A stretch of DNA of 64,000 nt from contig JABFGH010000023.1 in NCBI GenBank assembly GCA_013112585.1, forward strand, positions 1 through 64,000. The letters are read 5' to 3'. This document shows, one piece after another, positions 8,352-16,857 of the stretch; the stretch's first letter is position 1; each line of letters opens with the position of its first letter. The stretch comes from Ignavibacteriota bacterium. Lineage in GTDB: Bacteria; Bacteroidota; Ignavibacteria; Ignavibacteriales; Melioribacteraceae. The notes beneath the pieces are model-generated. The model was not told where the DNA came from, did no database searches, and saw only the letters and a list, made by a program, of their open reading frames with translations. A program made the position numbers and the translations under genes.

Positions 8352-9437
8352 TTACTCAACGCTGAATAAGGCAATTACATTTTTCTTTCCCTTCAGTTTG
8401 CATACACCAATAGATTCTACTTTATAGCTTCTATCAATATCAGCAAGCAGACTTAATAAATCGGCAGAGACTAGTAATTTTTTATTGAATTCATTACACG
8501 ATGAACGAATTCTTGCTGTAGTATTTAACGCATCTCCATGATAAGCTAATTCCTTTTTCAACTCTCCAACTTCAACTACTGTAACTTCACCTAAATGTAT
8601 TCCGGTTTTAAATTCAGGTATCATTCCAAATTCTTTTTTATAATGCTCACCTTTTCTATTTAAAGTTTCTGCAAATTTAAAAAACATTTTTATGCAGTTG
8701 CCGTTTTTAAGTCCTTGCTGTTTGCTCCAGGTTAAAACCACTTCATCACCAACATACTGATAAATTTGAGCACCACAGCTTGAGGCAGCTTCTGTTAAAT
8801 CATAAAAGCAATCTTGCAGCAGCTTGCTGTATTTTATGTGCCCCAATTTTTCAGCATAAGCAGTTGATGATGTAAGATCAAGAAACATAAAAATTCTATC
8901 TTCTACTTTCGGGCGGTGATATTTCCCGAGTATGAAATTGAGCATTACTCCTCGTCCGAACTTTTCACTTACCTGTAAAATAAAAACTGCAGCCATAATC
9001 ATTACACCCCAATAAAGTGTTACTGCCCAAAGCTTCGGACTTCTAAGGTAAACCGATAAACGAGAAAGAACTTCGTGATGGAAAAGAGGTTTGTCAACTA
9101 TATAGCTGTAGCTAATTTGAGTTGCAAAAGATGTGAAGAAAAAAATGCTTACCAGGTAAAAAGCGGCTTTGATAATAAGAGATACCCCAAATGGTATTTT
9201 ACTAAGCGCTCGGCTGAAAAATAAAACTTCAAAACCGCCTATAAGTAAAGAGCCAACCACTGTTGCACTTAATCCAATTAGTAATATTCTGCCCAAATTA
9301 TATTCATAATCTTTTAATCCATGTAAGTTTGCAACAAGTGTTTCAATGCCCATTTCCAGAAATATATAAAGCAGAATTGCACAAATCCAAAAAGTTGTTA
9401 GAAAGAGAATTTTATATAGATTGGTTTTAGTCAGCAC
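8352..9437 (-). CDS. Membrane-anchored class III adenylate/guanylate cyclase
   Basis: A 361-aa protein with about four or five N-terminal membrane helices (to about residue 160) and a C-terminal class III nucleotidyl cyclase domain. The first metal-binding Asp is in FLDLTSSTAYAEKLGH and the second in YQYVGDEVVLTW; the end region HYGDALNTTARIR-like (AYHGDALNTTARIRSSC) is the usual transition-state block. It makes cAMP or cGMP at the inner face of the membrane; the base-specifying residues were not assigned. The start is a GTG at 9437 with no clear RBS. It faces the LamG gene tail to tail. Confidence 0.85.
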   Translation of the reverse strand: MLTKTNLYKILFLTTFWICAILLYIFLEMGIETLVANLHGLKDYEYNLGRILLIGLSATVVGSLLIGGFEVLFFSRALSKIPFGVSLIIKAAFYLVSIFFFTSFATQISYSYIVDKPLFHHEVLSRLSVYLRSPKLWAVTLYWGVMIMAAVFILQVSEKFGRGVMLNFILGKYHRPKVEDRIFMFLDLTSSTAYAEKLGHIKYSKLLQDCFYDLTEAASSCGAQIYQYVGDEVVLTWSKQQGLKNGNCIKMFFKFAETLNRKGEHYKKEFGMIPEFKTGIHLGEVTVVEVGELKKELAYHGDALNTTARIRSSCNEFNKKLLVSADLLSLLADIDRSYKVESIGVCKLKGKKNVIALFSVE

Positions 9438-9620
9438 AAGCTTTTAAAATTGTATGATATTTGATTTATTATCAATTAAAGCTAAACATGTGCATAATAA
9501 ATAGCTCTTCTCAATTATTTACAAATTTATCTTTAAATATCTAAACTATCAATCGGTAAAAGTTCAATCAATGTTTAGACTTACTGAATTAACTTATTGA
9601 AAAACATGCCCAATAATTTA

Positions 9621-9652
9621 AAAATAAAAAGCCCGGCATATTAACCGGGCTT
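9621..9652 (-). terminator. Terminator of the peroxiredoxin gene
   Basis: On the minus strand AAGCCCGG (9645-9652) pairs with CCGGGCTT (9629-9636), followed by TTTTTATTTTT. It begins 20 bp after the peroxiredoxin stop. Confidence 0.85.
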
Positions 9653-9671
9653 GTCATCAAATCATAATCAT

Positions 9672-10322
9672 TTACTTTTCATAAGGTTTGTGAACAAACC
9701 ACCAATCGTATCCTTCATATTCTTTCATTCTTTCGCGTGCAGTTTTTACATCTTTTGCAGGCGGCACAATAATTCTGTCGCCTATCAATTCGTTGTTAGG
9801 CCAGTTAGCGGCAACAGCACCCTGCTTGTCTGAAACTTGAAGAGCTTTAACCGCTCGTAATATTTCGTCCATGTTTCTTCCAATTTCCTGCGGGTAGTAA
9901 AGTACTAGTCTAACTTTGCTTTCCGGATCAACAATAAATACCGCACGAACAGTGTTTGTGCCTTTACCGGGGTGAAGCATCCCTAGTTTCATTGCAACTT
10001 GATCATTAGCAGCAACAACAGGAAATTTAATTTCAGTTTTTAGATTTTCATCAATCCAATCAACCCATTTGATGTGTGAAAATACCTGGTCAACAGACAT
10101 ACCGATAAGTTTGCAGCCCAGCTTTTCAAAATCATCGTAGAGCATCTGGAATCCGTGAAACTCGGTTGTGCAAACCGGTGTGAAATCTGCAGGGTGACTA
10201 AATAATACAAACCATGATCCTTTTAAGTCGCCCGGAATTTTCATCGGTCCGTGTGTCGTCTGAACATCTAGTTCGGGGAAATCATCGCCTAGTAAAGGCA
10301 TGTTAATTTTTGTCTGTTCCAT
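9672..10322 (-). CDS. Peroxiredoxin, 1-Cys/Prx6-like
   Basis: A 216-aa peroxiredoxin that reduces hydrogen peroxide and organic peroxides in the cytoplasm. The active site [12 protein letters not shown] carries the peroxidatic Cys51 with the PxxxTxxC motif. A conserved Arg is in [10 protein letters not shown]. The long C-terminal domain (about 160-216) ending [11 protein letters not shown] is that of the Prx6/archaeal-type group. No C-terminal resolving cysteine is present; the only other Cys is Cys70, so a 1-Cys mechanism or an outside reductant is likely. Single-gene unit with its own terminator. Confidence 0.92.
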   Translation of the reverse strand: MEQTKINMPLLGDDFPELDVQTTHGPMKIPGDLKGSWFVLFSHPADFTPVCTTEFHGFQMLYDDFEKLGCKLIGMSVDQVFSHIKWVDWIDENLKTEIKFPVVAANDQVAMKLGMLHPGKGTNTVRAVFIVDPESKVRLVLYYPQEIGRNMDEILRAVKALQVSDKQGAVAANWPNNELIGDRIIVPPAKDVKTARERMKEYEGYDWWFVHKPYEK

Positions 10323-10577
10323 AGTTCCTCTTTAAATTTTAGTTTAAATATAATGTTTTAATGTTGGTTAGATGTTGAATCATTAAAATAGATTCAACAC
10401 TTATTTGTAATAAAAAAAAGTACCACTTGCCAATTATTTAAAAATTATTTTTATTGAAAGTAATATTGATTATTAAAATTCGATCCCTCATTTTTAATCT
10501 ACAATAGAGGTGCAGTAAATTGTATATTCTATCCGAAAATAAATTCATTGTGATTAAACATTTTTATATTATTAAAC

Positions 10578-12449
10578 ATGAAAAATTTTATCGCAGAAAT
10601 AAAAGAGCGTAAGCTGCGTAAGTGGCTGGCAATTTATGTAAGTACAGCAGTCACAACTATCGGCGTTGTTCATTTGCTGAGCATTCGTTTTCAATTTCCT
10701 AATTACATTTTTGATATTGTGTTTTTTACTCTCCTCTTCGGTTTGGGTACGGGATTTATAATTTCATGGTACCATGGCAAAGAAGGTAAGCAGAAGATAA
10801 AAAAACTAGAAATTGTTCTACACGCTTTTATTATTGCCGCTCTTGGTGTTGTGCTTTTTTACAGAGTAGGCAGTGACACAAAGGTTAAAGGAGATTTAGA
10901 AAAAAATATTGTTGCGGTGCTGCCGTTTACAAATTTTAATGATAATAAGGAAAATGAATTTTTTGCCGATGGAATTACCGATGATATTTTAACGCAGCTT
11001 TCAAAAATTTCCGACTTAAAAGTAATCTCGCGTACCTCTGTTATGAAGTACAAAAATACAGATTTAAATATTTCTGAAATATCTCAAGAACTTGGTGCAG
11101 GTACAATTTTAGAAGGAAGTGTTAGAACTTACGGAGATAAAATTAGAATTGTAGGGCAGTTGATTGATGCTAAAAATGATGTTCATATTTGGTCACAGAC
11201 ATATGACAGAGAACTTGAAGATGTATTTAAAATTCAATCGGAGATAGCAGAACGCATCGCTGCTGCACTGCAGGCAAATTTGCTTCCCATGGAAAAGGAA
11301 CTCATCAAAAACAAAAACACCGATAATATAGAAGCATATACTTTTTTCTTAAAAGGAAAAGACCATTATTATAATTACACAAAAGAAGAAAATGAAAAAG
11401 CAATTACATTCTTCAAGAAAGCATTAGAAGTAGATTCCAATTACGCGCTTGCACTTGCCGGTTTAGCCGATGCTTATGGACAGAAGGTAAAAAAATATTG
11501 GGAGTCCGAAGAATGGCATGATTCATCTCTCGTGTTAAGTAAAAAAGCTTTGCGTATAAATCCAAATTTACCCGAAGCTTACAAAGCCCTTGCAAGCAGC
11601 TACGATGGTTTAGGCGAAACCGAGTTAGCGTTAGCAAATTATAAAAAAGCTATTGAGCTTAATCCTAATTACTGGAGTGCTATTTTAAATTATGGACAAA
11701 TAAAAATGTTTGCCGGTAATTATGATGAGGCTTTTTACTGGATACGCAGAGCACACACTTTAGCTCCGGATGATGTTATGGGCAACCTAAGCGTAAGTCT
11801 CATTTACAAATACTTAAATTGTGATTCCCTTGCTATCATTTGGGCTGAACGTGCATTATCCTTAGAGCCTCAGCATACTTATGCTCTTTCATACATAGGT
11901 GATGTGTACTTAAATAACCTGCAAATTGATAAAGCCGAAAACTATTTTAACAAATCAATTGCTGTTGATTCCAATTGGATATACGGCTGGTACTTCGGAG
12001 GAAGACTGCAGGCTGTTGCAGGAAATTATAAAAAATCTAAAGAACGATTCGATAAATACTTAAAAATCTCGGGCTCGCCGCCGGAATATTTTTATGCACA
12101 TACTCTGCTCGCATTGGGTGAAAATGATAGTGCTGCATCAATTCTTAAGCAAGAGGCTGAGGACTATTTAAGCTACTTTGATGGTGAACCTAATTTTTCA
12201 AATTTTGATTATATAGCTTTCGCAGAAATAAATGCCATATTAAATAAAACTGATTTAGCATTTAAGTGGTGGAACGAAGCAATAAAGAATTCCTATACGG
12301 ATATTAAGAGAATTAAAGTATATCCTTATTTTGATAATATTAAAAGTGACCCGCGCTATAACAATTACCTAAAAGCAATGCATGCAAAAGTTGATTCATT
12401 TAAAACAATTATAAAAGATGATTATCAGGAATACGCAATTTGCGATTGA
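10578..12449 (+). CDS. TolB-like/FlgO-type domain protein with TPR repeats, membrane-anchored
   Basis: A 623-aa protein usually annotated as an adenylate cyclase-associated TPR protein, although no cyclase domain is present. Three N-terminal membrane helices (about 17-110) are followed by a TolB-N/FlgO-like domain (about 115-235: VAVLPFTNFNDN, FFADGITDDILTQLSKISDLKVISRTSV, GAGTILEGSVR, IWSQTYDREL). Four or more TPR units follow (about 250-590). In related proteins the N-terminal part carries a cyclase or a DNA-binding winged helix; here it is only membrane helices. Probably a scaffold in envelope signalling. It ends 6 bp before a convergent gene. Confidence 0.8.
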   Translation: MKNFIAEIKERKLRKWLAIYVSTAVTTIGVVHLLSIRFQFPNYIFDIVFFTLLFGLGTGFIISWYHGKEGKQKIKKLEIVLHAFIIAALGVVLFYRVGSDTKVKGDLEKNIVAVLPFTNFNDNKENEFFADGITDDILTQLSKISDLKVISRTSVMKYKNTDLNISEISQELGAGTILEGSVRTYGDKIRIVGQLIDAKNDVHIWSQTYDRELEDVFKIQSEIAERIAAALQANLLPMEKELIKNKNTDNIEAYTFFLKGKDHYYNYTKEENEKAITFFKKALEVDSNYALALAGLADAYGQKVKKYWESEEWHDSSLVLSKKALRINPNLPEAYKALASSYDGLGETELALANYKKAIELNPNYWSAILNYGQIKMFAGNYDEAFYWIRRAHTLAPDDVMGNLSVSLIYKYLNCDSLAIIWAERALSLEPQHTYALSYIGDVYLNNLQIDKAENYFNKSIAVDSNWIYGWYFGGRLQAVAGNYKKSKERFDKYLKISGSPPEYFYAHTLLALGENDSAASILKQEAEDYLSYFDGEPNFSNFDYIAFAEINAILNKTDLAFKWWNEAIKNSYTDIKRIKVYPYFDNIKSDPRYNNYLKAMHAKVDSFKTIIKDDYQEYAICD

Positions 12450-12455
12450 GGCAGA

Positions 12456-13607
12456 TTATAAATTAGGCTCAATTGTGTAAACTACTTCATTGGGAAGGAT
12501 ATTGATCAACACCGATTTCTCAATGGGATTAATATAAAATTCTGAATTAATTGGACTTTTAACTTTTAGTTTTTTCATACCCCATTCTTCCGGCAATTCA
12601 AACTTAACTGTTAACGGCTGATCAAATATATCATTCGGCAGACCATCATCAATTTTAATCTCTATTTTTTCAACTCTGTCATTTTCGTCAAAAATTTTAA
12701 CGGCTTCAATTTGTGCTCCTTTACGCTCGTAAGCATAAAGAGTAATATTATCCATCTTGTCATTCCAAATGTCCCGGCTTTTTACAGCAATTAAATCTCG
12801 TTCAAATTCAGGTAGATAATAAAAACCGTAATTATTTAAGTCACCTATAAAATGATAAGTCAAAATTAACCATGCAGTTTTTTCAATCGCTCTATCTAAA
12901 TATTCTGCAAGCTCCTCTGCATTATTAACGCATACAATGCAGCCGTCATAATCTTCGGACTGCATAATTAATGTGGGTAGTGCATACCAATCTCTCGGCT
13001 CTAATTTTTCATCCGGCATTATAAACGGATTAGAAATATCAAGCTGTTCAAATTTTCTTCCATTCAAAAATCCGGCATCCTTCAAAGCTTTTCTTGTTGA
13101 TAAATGATAGCCCCACCCGCCGGGATAGGCGTAGGAGACCGGCTTTATTCCGAGCGTGACCATATCATCATAACATTGTTTGAAAGAAGCATAAGCATCA
13201 TCATAACTTTTATCATCGTGATTATCATGTTTGTGCCCATGCCCGAAAACCCCCATGCCGCTGGGTATAATTTCATTTAGAATAAAACTTTTCATCGAAT
13301 CGGACTGCATTAGTGAGTGCGTTACAATGTCATAATCCATAACAGCATTATGTTTTTTAAGCAAGGCAAGTGCATCGCGGGCGTAGGAGGTTGTGGTTGG
13401 ATAACCATGATCATAGTTTAACGCAACAGCAGCTTTATGATCGTTAAACCATTTTGTTATTTCAGCTTCAATTGGTTCTTCACGTCCGGCTATGGGTGCA
13501 AGTAAATCTCTATCGGAAAGCTCGCATCCTTGGAGCGAAATAATTATTAATGCGGCTGAAAAATATTTTGTTATTTGAAACACGCTTCTAATTTGCCATT
13601 TGTTCAC
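12456..13607 (-). CDS. Polysaccharide deacetylase-like lipoprotein
   Basis: A 383-aa lipoprotein (signal ending SLQGC) with a NodB-like deacetylase fold. The first metal motif reads ALNYDHGYP, in place of the classical TFDDG; the usual catalytic first Asp is here Asn/Tyr-Asp, so one metal/base residue may be changed. The second motif is the His pair in FGHGHKHDNHD. The C-terminal part (about 270-383) is a beta domain with KIDDGLPNDIF. It overlaps the upstream secretin-domain gene by 20 bp, so the two are expected to be coupled. It may be an active or altered N-deacetylase of an envelope glycan. Confidence 0.7.
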   Translation of the reverse strand: MNKWQIRSVFQITKYFSAALIIISLQGCELSDRDLLAPIAGREEPIEAEITKWFNDHKAAVALNYDHGYPTTTSYARDALALLKKHNAVMDYDIVTHSLMQSDSMKSFILNEIIPSGMGVFGHGHKHDNHDDKSYDDAYASFKQCYDDMVTLGIKPVSYAYPGGWGYHLSTRKALKDAGFLNGRKFEQLDISNPFIMPDEKLEPRDWYALPTLIMQSEDYDGCIVCVNNAEELAEYLDRAIEKTAWLILTYHFIGDLNNYGFYYLPEFERDLIAVKSRDIWNDKMDNITLYAYERKGAQIEAVKIFDENDRVEKIEIKIDDGLPNDIFDQPLTVKFELPEEWGMKKLKVKSPINSEFYINPIEKSVLINILPNEVVYTIEPNL

Positions 13608-14709
13608 TGAGTGAAGGAATAATTTCAGTTCTGATCAGCAGTATCACTTCCCTCTGCAATGATTCAAATCTATCATTACCGGTTAAATATCTTATGCCTA
13701 AAAACCACCAGGGTAAATCTTTTAATATCGGAATGCCGCTTCGCACTTTTATAAACTGATTATAAAGAAGTCCCGCAATTACTGCTTCATCACCGTCCTT
13801 CATTATAATTTCCGATTTAGCATTTGTCTTTTTCACCTGCGTACTTATTTCGTTCGGTATAGCAAAACTTCTTTCCACATTTACTTTAAGCAGAGAAAAA
13901 TTTAAGGTATCTTTTTGAAAAATATTTGGGACAACCTCTATAATTGTTCCGGTTGGATAAAATGCATCAAGCACATTGCCGGCAAAATCTTTCTGCTTAA
14001 TTGAAAAATCGGAGCCAACCTGCATCACTCCTTTTTCTCCGTCCCTAACGGTGATTGAAAGCCGGGCAACAATTTCTCCAAGCTGTTCTGATTCCAAAAA
14101 ATTAAAAAGCGCATTTGCATAACCGCTAAAAGGACCAACATCACCTTCAAGCTGCAAGTTCAGGGTATAGTCAGGCACAAGGGGATTATCGCCGACGGTT
14201 AAGAATGAAGATAAATTGCTCTCGAGCACCATGCCATGTTTTGATATTATCGATTGAAGATTAACGCCCCGTTTTTTAAGCTCATTTGTATTTGCTTCAA
14301 AGAGCAATGCGTAAACTTTTATTTGTCTTGAATTATAAACCTCATCTATTCCTGTTGTCGCTTCTTCCTCAAACGCTGCTTCTTCAATTATGTATGATGA
14401 ATCATTTTCAAGAATAGTGTAATTATATTTTTCTGCGAGCAGGTAAAGAGCTTTCATGTAATCCAGATTGTTGATTTCTTCCCGAATAATTTTTTCTGAA
14501 TCAAGTTTATTAATCAAAACCTTTTCTTCTTTTGATTTGGTGAGCATGCCGATGTTATTTAATGCATTGCTTAATGATGTGTTAGCCGGAATTGAAATTA
14601 AGGTGGGCGCTAACTTACTTTTCAATTCAGCTTCATCGTTAATGTCCTGCGAAAATAAAATTGAAGTTAGGAAAAAAAATAGAAGCAGAGTTTTAGAAAT
14701 GTTTTTCAT
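13588..14709 (-). CDS. Secretin (type II/III) domain protein
   Basis: An exported protein of 373 aa with a secretin C-terminal domain. A TTG at 14724 would extend it; the ATG at 14709 gives a proper signal peptide (MKNISKTLLLFFFLTSILFS). An STN/N0-like segment (about 40-110) precedes the secretin domain (about 120-360), whose closing block is KSEIIMKDGDEAVIAGLLYN ... RSGIPILKDLPWWF, the classical secretin signature. Full pore-forming secretins are usually longer (500-700 aa) and have several N domains, so this is a short member, and no type II/III or pilus genes lie nearby. It may be a regulatory or minor outer-membrane component. Coupled to the deacetylase-like gene. Confidence 0.75.
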   Translation of the reverse strand: MKNISKTLLLFFFLTSILFSQDINDEAELKSKLAPTLISIPANTSLSNALNNIGMLTKSKEEKVLINKLDSEKIIREEINNLDYMKALYLLAEKYNYTILENDSSYIIEEAAFEEEATTGIDEVYNSRQIKVYALLFEANTNELKKRGVNLQSIISKHGMVLESNLSSFLTVGDNPLVPDYTLNLQLEGDVGPFSGYANALFNFLESEQLGEIVARLSITVRDGEKGVMQVGSDFSIKQKDFAGNVLDAFYPTGTIIEVVPNIFQKDTLNFSLLKVNVERSFAIPNEISTQVKKTNAKSEIIMKDGDEAVIAGLLYNQFIKVRSGIPILKDLPWWFLGIRYLTGNDRFESLQREVILLIRTEIIPSLSEQMAN

Positions 14710-14790
14710 TTGAAGACCGTGCAAAATTATGGTTTAATTTTTCAATTATAAATATACTTAAATCATTTATTACTTGATTTGCTTTGCGAA

Positions 14791-15009
14791 TTATTCTCGT
14801 TCATTTCCCCTCTTAAAATTTCCCGTTGCTTTTGCCATTATAAGTTGAGCTGCAATTTCATCTGCTGTATTTATTCTGTTCAAAAATTTTATTGCATTTT
14901 TATCTTTAAGAATTTTTACCTGCTTGCCTCTCCAAAATATTATCACTTTCTTATTTTTGTGGTGTGTGAATGAAAAAACATTTTCATCATTAAGTTTTTG
15001 TTTGTTCAT
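14791..15009 (-). CDS. Hypothetical small protein (72 aa)
   Basis: A small basic protein beginning MNKQKLNDENVFSFTHHKNK, with the conserved-looking core VIIFWRGKQVKILKDKNA and a following helix rich in Ala and Ile. A frame from 15054 would add 15 residues without an RBS; the ATG at 15009 is preferred. No family is recognised with certainty. It precedes the secretin-domain gene on the same strand by about 80 bp and might be in the same transcript. Divergent from the phosphatase-fold gene at 15107. Confidence 0.5.
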   Translation of the reverse strand: MNKQKLNDENVFSFTHHKNKKVIIFWRGKQVKILKDKNAIKFLNRINTADEIAAQLIMAKATGNFKRGNERE

Positions 15010-15106
15010 AGTTGTACTTCGTTTTAAATGAATAATATTTTTTTTTGAGAACAAATTTCAATTCAATATTGTTAAATTGTTCAACTAAAAAAAGAAAGTT
15101 TACAAT

Positions 15107-16114
15107 ATGTTTGCCACTAGCTATAGATTGCTGTTAAATATTATTTTATCTGCTGCTGTAATTTTGCTTGCAGCTTCATGTTCATCGGCGGATGTTTATT
15201 CCGGGGCATCTAAAAATCCGGTTAGTTTTATAAATGGAAATGATAACATCAGTTTGATTACTTACAACATAAAAGCTATTTATGAGAAAGAAGAAGAACA
15301 AATTGATAAAGTGATGGAATTTGTGAATGATGAGAAATATGATTTCGTAGTGTTTCAGGAACTATTTAATGAAAGCACGAGGGATTACATTTTAGAAAAA
15401 ACGGACACTAGTTTTTACAGAAGTATTATTTCCAGGGTCGATTACAATTCATTCCCGTCATTTATTTTTCAAGATGCAGGCCTTTTTATGATGGGCAGAT
15501 ATCCGATCATCGACTTATCGGAAGTAGAGTTTGATGATGATATCTGTGAATCAAACGGGGTTATTCACATGATCTTGGAAAAAGAGTTTTCAAAAACGAA
15601 TGATTTTCTTGCCAACAAATCCGTGCTTGGCGTACTTTTCAAAATAAATGATTCATCACAAGTATTTTTGTTTACAACTCATGTGCAGGCAATCGGTTCA
15701 AGAGAGCACAAAAATCTTCAAATGGAGCAGATCAGAGGATTCATTGAGAATGCGGTTAAGGGGGTATTGTCTTCAGGGACTGTTAAGTCATCAGAAAATC
15801 TTGCTGTTATTTTAGCCGGCGATTTTAACAACAATGCCTATAGTTTTGAAAGATTTCAGAACATGCTTAAACTTTTAGGCAGTCCAAAGGATTTGCACAT
15901 GGAACATAATGGCAATAAACAGGAATATACATTTAGATTCAGGTCTGGCAGACCTAGCAGAAGATTTGATTACATCCTAGCATACGATTATATCAATTCA
16001 TTTCCTCTTAAAAAAGTTTACCCCAGTTCATCAAATGCTGTTGATTTGAAGGATGATACCGGTGAAAGTATTTCCGACCATAGTGCGTTAAGAGCTGTTA
16101 TAAAAATTGATTAG
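15107..16114 (+). CDS. Endonuclease/exonuclease/phosphatase-fold lipoprotein, copy 1
   Basis: A 335-aa lipoprotein (signal ending LAASC, Cys25) with the DNase I-like EEP fold. Motifs seen: LITYNIKAI (Asn), VVFQELFNE (metal Glu), THVQAIGS (His), LAGDFNNNA (Asp/Asn pair) and SDHSAL (Asp-His). The full catalytic set is present. The THVQA block is close to that of neutral sphingomyelinase-like members, so a phosphodiesterase of lipids or nucleotides outside the cell is plausible; the substrate cannot be determined. A paralogue with the same motifs lies at 20750-21748. Confidence 0.82.
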   Translation: MFATSYRLLLNIILSAAVILLAASCSSADVYSGASKNPVSFINGNDNISLITYNIKAIYEKEEEQIDKVMEFVNDEKYDFVVFQELFNESTRDYILEKTDTSFYRSIISRVDYNSFPSFIFQDAGLFMMGRYPIIDLSEVEFDDDICESNGVIHMILEKEFSKTNDFLANKSVLGVLFKINDSSQVFLFTTHVQAIGSREHKNLQMEQIRGFIENAVKGVLSSGTVKSSENLAVILAGDFNNNAYSFERFQNMLKLLGSPKDLHMEHNGNKQEYTFRFRSGRPSRRFDYILAYDYINSFPLKKVYPSSSNAVDLKDDTGESISDHSALRAVIKID

Positions 16115-16256
16115 CTAGACTATTGCTAAATATTTCAGCCATTCTTAATTAATTCAAAGGTATTGTTAAACAGCTACTGAATAAAATCATCTTTGGATTC
16201 CATCAAACAATTTTTAAGACAAGCCGTCTTATTTAACAAATTGTTATAATTAAAAA

Positions 16257-16817
16257 ATGGGGATGTTTAATATGAATAAGTGTTTAGTTTTTTTAATTTT
16301 GAGCAGTTTTCTGCTTTTACAAACTATTAGTGCTCAGCCAGCTAAAGATCCATTAAGTGATAAATTACTAAACAAACTAATTGGCACTTGGGCAACAAAA
16401 AGTATAAGCCGAAGCACATCAGACGGACAATGGAAAAAAGATACAACAATCGCTGCCTGGATTTGGTATAAAATTCTGCAAGACAAAGCTATTCAAGACG
16501 ATTGGTATGCAAATACTACTCCCGATAAATTAGATGAGGCTGCATCAATGGGAACGAACATTAGAATTTATAATGAAAAAGAAAAGAAATGGTACATGGG
16601 GTGGATTGACACATTCAACTATAAATTATTATCCTTTACTGCAAGTGAAACCGATGACACTTTAACAATGGAGGGCAATGATGCACAAGGCAGACCGGTT
16701 AGAAATGTGTTCTCAAATATTACTGAAAATTCATTCGATTGGGCGCAGCAATGGACTTTTGATGATGGAAAATCTTGGGTGGATGTTGCAAAAATTTGGG
16801 GAACGAGATGGAAGTAA
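16257..16817 (+). CDS. Secreted hypothetical protein, DUF1579/lipocalin-like
   Basis: A 186-aa exported protein. The start could be any of three ATGs (16257, 16263, 16272); the third places the signal peptide best (MNKCLVFLILSSFLLLQTIS, cleaved after SAQ). The mature part opens with LLNKLIGTWATKSIS, a sequence type found at the start of lipocalin-like DUF1579 proteins, and contains many Trp residues in beta strands (WKKDT, IWYKILQ, WYMGWIDTF, FDWAQQWTF). No catalytic motif. Function unknown; likely small-molecule binding or a periplasmic structural role. Confidence 0.65.
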   Translation: MGMFNMNKCLVFLILSSFLLLQTISAQPAKDPLSDKLLNKLIGTWATKSISRSTSDGQWKKDTTIAAWIWYKILQDKAIQDDWYANTTPDKLDEAASMGTNIRIYNEKEKKWYMGWIDTFNYKLLSFTASETDDTLTMEGNDAQGRPVRNVFSNITENSFDWAQQWTFDDGKSWVDVAKIWGTRWK

Positions 16818-16848
16818 AATAAAAAGGGGAGCGATATTTTCACTCCCC
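16817..16848 (-). terminator. Terminator of the S9 peptidase gene
   Basis: On the minus strand, GGGGAGTG-region pairs with CTCCCC (arms about 16826-16831 and 16843-16848), followed by TTTTTATTTT. It is placed between convergent genes. Confidence 0.65.
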
Positions 16849-16857
16849 CAAAACTTA

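Noticed and set aside
10578..12449. Functional adenylate cyclase (common annotation of this family)
   Set aside because: No class III cyclase metal motifs are present; only membrane helices, a TolB/FlgO-like domain and TPR units are seen.
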